Source: SKW197 sp049970095
Lineage (GTDB): Archaea; Thermoplasmatota; Thermoplasmata; Lutacidiplasmatales; SKW197
Assembly (NCBI GenBank): GCA_049970095.1
Contig: JBMFNP010000048.1
Location: 1-13,178 of the forward strand
DNA length: 13,178 nt
Direction of reading: 5' to 3'
Position numbers and translations under genes: made by a program. Below, piece after piece: positions 7,101 to 12,361 of this stretch (its first letter is position 1; every line of letters begins with the position of its first letter). Below the pieces are notes generated by a model that ran no database searches, was not told the DNA's origin, and was given only the letters and a program-made list of their open reading frames with translations.

Positions 7101-7903
7101 CTCTGTTTTGGGGAAGAGATGCAAGTTGCGAGTTGAACATAACCATTTCCAGAGTTTCGGTGCCTGTAGTAAGCATAAACCTGAGCAGGAATGAGATAGA
7201 GGGAGTGACAGGAGAGCGTGTGACAGCAGGTGTACATGTGGAAAAAGATGGGAATCCAGTTCAGAATGCAGATGTTGCTCTTGTGCTCAGCAGCAAAACC
7301 AATCTAACAGTGAATCCGCAAACAGCGACAACAGATTCCTCTGGTAATGCGAAATTTGAGATAACTGTCACTGCGAATTTCACAAAGGAGACCAATTTGA
7401 GCGTGAATGCAAAGGTAATTATTAATACGAGCACATACACAGGAACTGCAGTAAATTTGAGAATCTACCCAGCAGGAACTGTAATTGAGTACGAGATTAC
7501 ACTCATTCTTTCAAATACCGAGATTACTGGTAAACAGGGAGAATCTCTGCTCATTACTGGCACTGTGAAGAAAAGCGGTGCGGGTGTTGAGGGCGTGAAT
7601 TTTACGGTGCTTCTGGTTGGCAGTTCTGATGTGTACATTGCGCCTCAGGTGTACACTACAGACAGTAATGGAAACGCCTACTTTACCCTCACTATAACCA
7701 GAAATATTGAGAGCGAGGTGGTGATAAAGTTGACTGGAAAAGCCGCTATCGGAGGAAAGGATTATCTTTCAGAGCCAGTAAGCGTAAAAGTAAAGCCCTA
7801 TGTCCAGCAGAAAACGCCTGGCTTCGAATTCCTTCCGAGCATCCTTATGCTTGTTGCTGTATTCCTCCTGATGTTCATTGGAAAAAAAAGATTATATAGG
7901 TAA
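4112..7903 (+). CDS. Secreted family 5 solute-binding protein with six Ig-like repeats and PGF-CTERM-like anchor
   Basis: A 1263-residue exported protein. Residues 1-30 form a Sec signal peptide (MHKNKQ, then a hydrophobic core, then SGTMRSAEG). Residues ~45-590 are a family 5 extracellular solute-binding domain (oligopeptide/dipeptide type): TVQLDSNTKWHDG and SADDVVFSYNF near 111-138, and GTGPYILESW near 231. An acidic DLDGDGWRED loop at 419-428 could bind calcium. From ~605 onward come six Ig-like beta domains, each marked by a motif like TTDSxGNAxFxLxIT, starting near residues 655, 757, 863, 969, 1073 and 1182, a regular ~105-residue period. The C-terminus has PGF at 1236-1238, a hydrophobic stretch, and the basic tail GKKRLYR, the layout of PGF-CTERM signals removed by archaeosortase A. 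About 20 N-x-S/T sequons suggest a glycosylated surface protein. I infer that it captures peptides or another solute outside the cell while held on a stalk; no transporter genes adjoin it. The start follows from signal peptide and promoter spacing. Confidence 0.85.
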   Translation: MHKNKQFFLVCMVWVLIASMLSGTMRSAEGMYPEKRLLQGETPVRGSFGEQIIAGTVLDLQTINPCINADDFTTRVLSLVYDSLAYINTTSGNAEPAIATTWQSSDGFIWTVQLDSNTKWHDGTLVSADDVVFSYNFILNPDAPLRQSEYYSLLKWERIPGANDKNGTYWEAVQKIDERSVKFVLVKPIWNFALTILNLPILKKEIWKEHWNDAATWNLDLNPATGASMSVGTGPYILESWKPGKEIILTPNANYTKEVGAGIKIVKYPTYQTLLDAVKNQSVEIVFHPIPEEYIPEFSQVSTFSVFTHRSNVLTILGFNLEKYFEGYDEGTGYSPRSAPDDPITYPSKVGGMDAGFNFRMAVAHAFPYSPVKNEFTNRVMWENSLVQNDTQYYNASVNTYNFNLSQASSVLNAANYKDLDGDGWREDYSGREMGHNGVIKIYIQNRNIINLQIGMELCANLRAIGINADTSPIAVMNIRDYDLFLSEVYTAQDMEYLYKLINSKYDYTDGIKNGENLWRYRNPDVDNLTNAMLSASEQNFVTTIKYIQGVISTHLPVLPIYSSIVYEIADIGRITFAGADESILLKHNIISMRHAGAAVVEAYATPHHLNELCGTLSEIIVRVYDAEGKPIAGTPVSARVFPANAISLDTSSKTTDDNGCTFFTLSITETLNSLQMLEIVCSATAFGISKKFYIVLEPIELRIEVNSSPYLKGLANNSCVFSINITQQGIPVERAFARIIYVSDKSISVPIGENLSDSNGNAAFVLFITHDYTENTPLQLTFAVSVYGCEERAYTVTLVITVPGSIELTLQALCEGVDWKTGRGEINASVSAEGSPVSNLSLKCGIMDVDGIFVIESPEGITDSSGKAVFAVSMADMPLKTRFFGFFVVVCTPVYHGVVFSRGILKIPETISVVPSPPNINLKGENGRFSEVQISVQTEGKGLKNAQVFAWKGRADGGLQILGMPELTDTEGTVILGLRITRDYLYDAGLNVVIRALFWGRDASCELNITISRVSVPVVSINLSRNEIEGVTGERVTAGVHVEKDGNPVQNADVALVLSSKTNLTVNPQTATTDSSGNAKFEITVTANFTKETNLSVNAKVIINTSTYTGTAVNLRIYPAGTVIEYEITLILSNTEITGKQGESLLITGTVKKSGAGVEGVNFTVLLVGSSDVYIAPQVYTTDSNGNAYFTLTITRNIESEVVIKLTGKAAIGGKDYLSEPVSVKVKPYVQQKTPGFEFLPSILMLVAVFLLMFIGKKRLYR
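7892..7898 (+). promoter_or_regulatory. TATA-like box for EF1A, inside the preceding gene's 3' end
   Basis: TTATATA preceded by an A-rich GAAAAAAAAG that resembles a BRE. Initiation ~26 nt downstream (near 7921) would leave a short leader with the GGAGG at 7925-7929. The box overlaps the codons for the basic tail of the binding protein. Confidence 0.5.
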
Positions 7904-7937
7904 ACGATTTAAGGCTTAACAATCGGAGGCAATAAAT

Positions 7938-9233
7938 ATGGCAGAAAAACCGCATCTAAACATCGTATTCATAGGTCATGTGGACCATGGAAAGTCGACA
8001 ACAGTGGGGCGTCTCTTGCTCAACACAGGGTATATCAGACCAGAAGAGATTGAGAAGTACAGGGAAGAAGCAGAGAAGAAGGGAAAGGCGACATTTGAAT
8101 TCGCGTGGGTGATGGACAGGTTGAAAGAAGAGAGAGAAAGAGGAGTTACTATAGATATTGCACATCGTAGATTTGACACAGAGAAATACTACTTCACAAT
8201 CATAGATGCACCTGGACATAGGGACTTTGTGAAAAACATGATTACGGGCACAAGCCAAGCAGATGCAGCAATTCTTGTTGTGAGTGCAGCGGATGGTGTC
8301 CAGGAACAGACAAAAGAACACATATATCTAGCAAGAACCCTGGGCGTGCCACAGATGATTGTGGCAATTAACAAAATGGACAGACAGGAAGTGAACTACA
8401 AGGAAGAAGTGTACAACAAAGTGAAGGAAGATGTGACAAAATACCTCAAGAGCGTGGGTTTCAAAATGGAGAAAGTCCAGTTTGTGCCTATAAGTGCATA
8501 CAAAGACGATAACATCACAAAGCCCTCGCCAAATATGCCCTGGTACAAAGGAATAACCTTCCTCCAGGCCCTCAATAACCTGGAAGTGCCACCAAAACTC
8601 AAGGACAAGCCCTTGAGACTACCAGTACAGGATGTATATTCAATCACGGGCATTGGTACAGTGCCAGTGGGAAGAGTTGAGACAGGAGTGATGAAGCCAG
8701 GTGATAAAGTGATCTTCATGCCTGCGAAGGTTTCTGGTGAGGTAAAGTCAATTGAAATGCACCACGAACCCATACCTCAGGCAGAACCAGGTGACAATGT
8801 GGGTTTCAATGTCAGGGGAATTAACAAAAATGATGTGAAGCGCGGGGATGTTGTGGGACACGAGAAAGATCCACCAACTGTTGTAAAGAGCTTCACAGCC
8901 CAGATAATGGTACTCAACCATCCAACGGTGATCACCGCAGGTTATACACCTGTATTCCACTGCCACACTGCACAGGTTGCATGTACAATCACAGAAATCC
9001 AGAAACTTCTTGATCCGAGAACAGGGCAGCCAATCACGGAAAAGGAAGGGCAGGTACAGGGCGGAGTTGTGCAGTTTATCAAGACTGGCGATGGTGCAAT
9101 AATAAAGGTGAAACCCACAAAACCCATGGTAATTGAGAGGGCAAAGGATTTCCCACCGCTTGGGAGATTCGCAGTCAGAGATATGGGTCAGACGGTAGCT
9201 GCGGGTGTAGTGATAGATATTGAGAAAGCATAA
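7938..9233 (+). CDS. tuf: Translation elongation factor 1A (aEF1A)
   Basis: GTPase that delivers aminoacyl-tRNA to the ribosomal A site. The 431-residue length is normal for archaeal EF1A. GTP motifs are intact: G1 GHVDHGKS (13-20), G2 RGVTID with Thr71, G3 DAPGH (90-94), G4 NKMD (145-148), and the SAYK-type G5 element (VQFVPISAYK). Domain 2 (RLPVQDVYSITGIGTVPVGRVETG) and domain 3 (HPTVITAGYTPVFHCHTAQVAC, ending RFAVRDMGQTVAAG) are complete. The ATG at 7938 follows GGAGG at 7925-7929. It is followed by the gene for uS10 as in many archaea, but the usual upstream partners (uS12, uS7, EF2) are not here; the binding-protein gene precedes it instead. Confidence 0.98.
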   Translation: MAEKPHLNIVFIGHVDHGKSTTVGRLLLNTGYIRPEEIEKYREEAEKKGKATFEFAWVMDRLKEERERGVTIDIAHRRFDTEKYYFTIIDAPGHRDFVKNMITGTSQADAAILVVSAADGVQEQTKEHIYLARTLGVPQMIVAINKMDRQEVNYKEEVYNKVKEDVTKYLKSVGFKMEKVQFVPISAYKDDNITKPSPNMPWYKGITFLQALNNLEVPPKLKDKPLRLPVQDVYSITGIGTVPVGRVETGVMKPGDKVIFMPAKVSGEVKSIEMHHEPIPQAEPGDNVGFNVRGINKNDVKRGDVVGHEKDPPTVVKSFTAQIMVLNHPTVITAGYTPVFHCHTAQVACTITEIQKLLDPRTGQPITEKEGQVQGGVVQFIKTGDGAIIKVKPTKPMVIERAKDFPPLGRFAVRDMGQTVAAGVVIDIEKA

Positions 9234-9251
9234 ACCTTGAAACCATAAACC

Positions 9252-9276
9252 TTTTTTAAAATTTTTTAATATTTTT
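9252..9276 (+). terminator. T-rich tracts between EF1A and uS10
   Basis: Two T6 runs and a T5 run separated by A-rich bases follow the EF1A stop by about 20 nt. T-tracts of this kind terminate archaeal transcription, so part of the message may end here; the same A+T-rich stretch could also serve as a promoter for uS10. No hairpin is present. Confidence 0.4.
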
Positions 9277-9287
9277 GGAGTGATTCC

Positions 9288-9599
9288 ATGACACAGAAAG
9301 CAAGAATTGCACTGAGTGGCTGTGATGCAGCAAAGGTTGATGGTGTATGTACAAAAATAAAAGAAATTGCCCAGAGAACTGGCGTTGCAATGAAGGGCCC
9401 AATTCCCCTCCCGACAAAGAGATTAGTTGTTCCTGTGAGAAAGGGACCAGATGGGAGAGGCACTTCTACAATAGATCGCTGGGAAATGCGGGTGCATAAG
9501 CGCCTTATAGACATAGATGCAGATGAGCGTGCCCTCAGATTGCTGATGCGTCTTCCAGTTCCTGACGGCGTGCACATAGAAATTGTTCTCAAATCTTGA
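9288..9599 (+). CDS. rps10: Small ribosomal subunit protein uS10
   Basis: Component of the 30S head. The 103-residue protein has the archaeal/eukaryotic S20e-like S10 form: ARIALSGCDAAKVDGVCTKI at the N-terminus, the conserved loop GPIPLPTKRLVVPVRKGPDG (38-57), then WEMRVHKRLIDI and the closing LPVPDGVHIEIVL strand. GGAGTGAT at 9277-9284 is 3 nt from the ATG. Its TGA overlaps the ATG of the ferredoxin by one base, so the two are probably translationally coupled. Confidence 0.97.
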   Translation: MTQKARIALSGCDAAKVDGVCTKIKEIAQRTGVAMKGPIPLPTKRLVVPVRKGPDGRGTSTIDRWEMRVHKRLIDIDADERALRLLMRLPVPDGVHIEIVLKS

Positions 9600-9781
9600 T
9601 GGGTGCTGGGATGCCTGCAAAGGTAGATCCAAACCTTTGTATGGGCTGCGGAAGCTGTGAACACCGTTGTCCTGAGGGAGCAATTTCTGTAAATTCTCAT
9701 GCAATTGTAGATGCAGGTAGATGTGTAGAATGTGGTGCATGTGTGGAAGCCTGTGTTTATGGTGCGATTCAAATCGTGTAA
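9599..9781 (+). CDS. Small 2[4Fe-4S] ferredoxin
   Basis: A 60-residue clostridial-type ferredoxin. Two complete cluster motifs are visible: CMGCGSCEHRCPE (C-x2-C-x2-C-x3-CP) and CVECGACVEACVY. Each [4Fe-4S] cluster takes three cysteines from one motif and one from the other. It should act as a low-potential electron carrier in the cytoplasm; its redox partner is not evident here. The ATG at 9599 overlaps the uS10 stop (TGATG). A second in-frame ATG at 9611 would give a 56-residue protein starting MPAKVDPNLC, also reasonable. It lies 9 nt upstream of the Lrp/AsnC-like gene. Confidence 0.93.
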   Translation: MGAGMPAKVDPNLCMGCGSCEHRCPEGAISVNSHAIVDAGRCVECGACVEACVYGAIQIV

Positions 9782-9790
9782 GGTGAATTT

Positions 9791-10024
9791 ATGGAAAGTG
9801 TGTATGTATTGATTGAAACGGAAGCAGGAAAGCTTGAGAATGTGATTGCAGAACTGAAAAAGAAGGAAGGTGTCAAGGAGGCAAATGCAATAACGGGTCC
9901 GTTTGATGTGATTGTAAAAATTGAAACTGAGCATATCACAGAAGCCCTTCAGACAATTGTGCATGATATAAGAAAAATTGATGGTGTGAAGAGCACTGAA
10001 ACCCTTGTCTGCATTAAAATATAA
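9791..10024 (+). CDS. Stand-alone Lrp/AsnC effector-binding (RAM) domain protein
   Basis: A 77-residue protein matching only the C-terminal ligand-binding/oligomerisation domain of Lrp/AsnC regulators, with no helix-turn-helix. The beta-alpha-beta-beta-alpha-beta pattern is clear: VYVLIETEAG, KLENVIAELKKKEGVKEANAITGPFDVIVKI (with the typical GPFD turn), a helix with ITEALQTIVHDIRKIDGV, and the final strand TETLVCIKI. Stand-alone RAM proteins can bind amino acids or other small molecules and may mix with full-length Lrp proteins; the ligand here is unknown. AGGTGA at 9781-9786 supports the start. Its TAA shares one base with the next gene's ATG (TAATG), indicating coupled translation with the archaeosortase. 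Confidence 0.9.
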   Translation: MESVYVLIETEAGKLENVIAELKKKEGVKEANAITGPFDVIVKIETEHITEALQTIVHDIRKIDGVKSTETLVCIKI

Positions 10025-10884
10025 TGTACCTTTTTCTCCTTTATGCGCTGTTGTTTGTTTCTCTTTCACTTTTTGGTTATGGTTGCTTTTACCGAAAGAG
10101 GGCAAGATTCCTGGCAAGAATGCTTGCATACATAATTTTTGGGTTATACTGGCTTTTTTATGCCCCTCATTATTTCTATATTCATGATTATCTACCATTG
10201 TTTCTCTCTAGCACAGCAATAATAGGGTTTTCATTTCTGGCATACAATGAATACATTTCTTTGCAAAAGAATGAAAAAAATGAAAGCATGGAATTTCTTG
10301 CAAGGTTGATTTTCGGTGCAGGGGTGGTTTACTATCTTGTGGATTGCATACCGCTACTAAGTGCCTCGCTTATCCAGGCAGTGACTGAACACAGTGTGGC
10401 TGTTGCAAATGCCCTTTTCATGGACAGTTTTTCTACTGGTAGTTTGAATTATGTTGGAAACTCCATATTTCTGAGAACCAATTATGAGGAGATATACATG
10501 GAAGTCAAAACTGGAAGCACTACGATTGTGAGCATAGTACTTGCATGCACTGGAATTCAGGCAATGGTTGTGGATGTGTTTGCAGTGCTTGCCACATCTG
10601 CAAAATTCCAGAGGAAACTTGCATGTGTACTTGTTACAATACCAGTTATTTATTTCGTGAATTTATTCAGAAATGCGATTGTGATTTATTGCACCGCAAC
10701 TAATTATTCATGGGTTTCTGGCATTTCTGGCTTTGAATTCGCTCATAATTATGTTGGTAAGGCAATTAGTTTTTCTACCTTATTCTTACTCACCATTTTG
10801 ATGTTTAAACTTTTGCCTGATTTTTACCCGAAAATCATGGGGATTGCAGAGCTCGTAAATCGTGTGAAAAAATTCAAAAACTGA
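10024..10884 (+). CDS. artA: Archaeosortase, probably archaeosortase A family
   Basis: A polytopic membrane protein of 286 residues that belongs to the exosortase/archaeosortase superfamily. These enzymes remove a C-terminal tripartite signal (PGF-CTERM for ArtA) and attach the protein to a membrane lipid. The signature residues are present: Cys175 in LACTGIQ, Arg216 in NLFRNA, and His241 in FEFAHNYVGKA, with hydrophobic helices around them. About seven to eight membrane segments are visible (1-20, 33-50, 57-75, 95-118, 166-190, 200-222, 245-264). The block from IVLACTGIQAM to RNAIV most resembles ArtA; other archaeosortase subtypes are possible. It is the last gene of the uS10-ferredoxin-RAM run and starts on the stop codon of the RAM gene. 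A plausible substrate is encoded at 4112-7903, whose C-terminus carries PGF and a membrane segment. Confidence 0.85.
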   Translation: MYLFLLYALLFVSLSLFGYGCFYRKRARFLARMLAYIIFGLYWLFYAPHYFYIHDYLPLFLSSTAIIGFSFLAYNEYISLQKNEKNESMEFLARLIFGAGVVYYLVDCIPLLSASLIQAVTEHSVAVANALFMDSFSTGSLNYVGNSIFLRTNYEEIYMEVKTGSTTIVSIVLACTGIQAMVVDVFAVLATSAKFQRKLACVLVTIPVIYFVNLFRNAIVIYCTATNYSWVSGISGFEFAHNYVGKAISFSTLFLLTILMFKLLPDFYPKIMGIAELVNRVKKFKN

Positions 10885-10910
10885 AAATCTGGCTAACTAC
10901 AACCACTACC

Positions 10911-10918
10911 TTTTAATA
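10911..10918 (+). promoter_or_regulatory. TATA-like box for the zinc-ribbon gene
   Basis: TTTTAATA centred about 28 nt before the ATG at 10943, in line with a leaderless transcript. It makes the ATG at 10943 more likely than the in-frame GTG at 10919. Confidence 0.4.
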
Positions 10919-10942
10919 GTGCTTCTTTATCCTTCCTCTTGC

Positions 10943-11161
10943 ATGGCAGAACAAATGTTGAAGCGGGATGCCAGATCCTTTTCAGACGATGATGAGTGGG
11001 AAATTGAGTGTAGGGGATGTAGAGGAAGATTGAAGATTCTTCCATGTGATGTTAGAGAAGGATTCTGTTATGATTGTATAGATCACTGGCGTACAAGTTC
11101 AAAGATTTTTTCTGCCAAAACCGAAAACAGGAGAGAACGCACGCTGGATGATTTCTTTTAA
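10943..11161 (+). CDS. Small four-cysteine zinc-ribbon-like protein
   Basis: A 72-residue protein with two CxxC knuckles, C23/C26 (CRGC) and C42/C45 (CYDC), 15 residues apart, the spacing of a small zinc ribbon; a further Cys35 sits between them. The N-terminus is charged (SFSDDDEWEIE) and the C-terminus is basic then acidic, ending TLDDFF, which looks like a short interaction tail. I do not recognise the family. It could be a small nucleic-acid-binding or adaptor protein. An in-frame GTG at 10919 would add 8 residues but lies within the TATA-like region. It is separated from the archaeosortase by 58 nt and likely has its own promoter. Confidence 0.6.
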   Translation: MAEQMLKRDARSFSDDDEWEIECRGCRGRLKILPCDVREGFCYDCIDHWRTSSKIFSAKTENRRERTLDDFF

Positions 11162-11249
11162 TCTGGAACTTTACTCTCTCACCTAAACTGATTTCTTTAA
11201 ATTCTTTTTATGGCACATTTATTTGGGGTTATGCAATCCAGCAGGGAAA

Positions 11250-11258
11250 TTTTTAAGT
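11250..11258 (+). promoter_or_regulatory. BRE/TATA-like promoter for the membrane-protein gene
   Basis: GGGAAA followed by TTTTTAAGT, centred about 27 nt before the ATG at 11281, with no ribosome site between. This fits a leaderless transcript. The 119-nt gap from the previous gene also has T-rich runs (about 11190-11210) that could end the upstream message. Confidence 0.45.
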
Positions 11259-11280
11259 ATTAAAAAACATTTTACGAAAT

Positions 11281-12291
11281 ATGTTTGAGAATTGGAAGAT
11301 TGCATGGAGATATTTCAAGGAATCGTGGGGATATGTGAAAGCCAACCCGAAATTATTCAAGATTCCACTCGCTGCAATAGGACTTTGGTTTGTGTTTACA
11401 CTTCCAATTTTTGTGATAACTGGATATGAAATCTTTTTCTTTATTGTCTTCAATCAAATAGATTATAGGATTATTATGGCAACGCTTATAATTGATAGTA
11501 TTCTTTTGTGGTTTCTCACATATGTGGTGATGTATGTGTATGCTGGGATGATTGTAGCTGCAGTTTATGCAAATGAGATTGGGAGAAAAGAAGGGCTGCT
11601 TGATAATCTTAAGGGGAACTGGGGTGCCCTTGCAAAATTCGCACTGCTCACCACATTATTCTCAATTGGATTATATGTGATGAAAAGTGTTCTTGGGCGT
11701 GCATCTCCACTTTTCAGTCTTTTAGGGAAGTTTGCAGCAGTGCTGATCGCACAAATCTATCAACTTTTGACTGCATTTACTGTATGTGCAATTGTAATTG
11801 AGGAACTTAACATGACCCAGGCACTTAAAAGAAGCGTAGAGCTTGTGCGAAAAAATCTTGTAGCTGTAGTTTTCGGATTACTCATATCTGATGTCATGGG
11901 AGCAATTGCTATTTTTTTGATCTTCGGAAGTCTTTTTGCGTTCCTGGGCATAGGGGCTGCCCTTTCCCAGGTGTTTGGCTCAGAAGTTATCATCTATTGT
12001 CTCGTTATTTGGTTCATATTTTTCATTACTGCAGCATTTGGCACTGCACTGATTGCAAGCCTTGTAATCAATGTGTACTATTCTAAACTTTATCTGGATA
12101 ATCTGAAAAGAGAAGGCAGTCCCCTCTATCGGTTTTCCTATGCACAAAGTCTGAGTTTTAGTTATGATGAGAAAACGATGGAATATGCATTAAGAGGTTA
12201 CAAGAACATAGATGCCCTCAAGCCGGGGATGGAGCAAGCACTTGACTGGTGGGAAAGTAAGCTGGGAAGGTGGGTAAATCGTGGTATGTAA
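11281..12291 (+). CDS. Polytopic membrane protein, DUF6159-like
   Basis: A 336-residue integral membrane protein. It begins with an amphipathic region (WKIAWRYFKESWGYVKANPKLFKIPL, given here as positions 5-30), followed by about six membrane segments near 27-47, 64-97, 117-137, 147-172, 193-225 and 234-265. A cytoplasmic C-terminal tail of ~70 residues follows (YDEKTMEYALRGYKN, DWWESKLGRW). The VIEELNMTQALKRSVELVRKN loop between helices 4 and 5 (172-192) resembles the conserved loop of DUF6159 and related membrane proteins. Function is unknown for that group. Genes on both sides are on the same strand but spaced by 119 and 70 nt, so operon membership is not shown. Confidence 0.7.
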   Translation: MFENWKIAWRYFKESWGYVKANPKLFKIPLAAIGLWFVFTLPIFVITGYEIFFFIVFNQIDYRIIMATLIIDSILLWFLTYVVMYVYAGMIVAAVYANEIGRKEGLLDNLKGNWGALAKFALLTTLFSIGLYVMKSVLGRASPLFSLLGKFAAVLIAQIYQLLTAFTVCAIVIEELNMTQALKRSVELVRKNLVAVVFGLLISDVMGAIAIFLIFGSLFAFLGIGAALSQVFGSEVIIYCLVIWFIFFITAAFGTALIASLVINVYYSKLYLDNLKREGSPLYRFSYAQSLSFSYDEKTMEYALRGYKNIDALKPGMEQALDWWESKLGRWVNRGM

Positions 12292-12330
12292 TATAAAGAT
12301 AAAGATGGTAATGTCTGTGCATCTTTCTTC

Positions 12331-12338
12331 TATAAATA
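12331..12338 (+). promoter_or_regulatory. TATA-like box for the glycosyltransferase gene
   Basis: TATAAATA centred about 27 nt before the ATG at 12362. An AGGTGG ribosome site (12351-12356) also precedes that ATG, so the promoter position is less certain than for the leaderless genes. Confidence 0.4.
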
Positions 12339-12361
12339 TTTGACATTATTAGGTGGGAAAA

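Noticed and set aside
9266..10198. A 310-codon minus-strand open frame opposite uS10, ferredoxin, the RAM gene and the start of the archaeosortase
   Set aside because: It covers four conserved genes on the other strand; its sequence is rich in Cys, His and Phe with no domain, as expected of an antisense shadow.
10919..10942. GTG at 10919 as the start of the zinc-ribbon protein
   Set aside because: It overlaps the TATA-like region and adds a stretch without protein character; the ATG at 10943 fits leaderless initiation.
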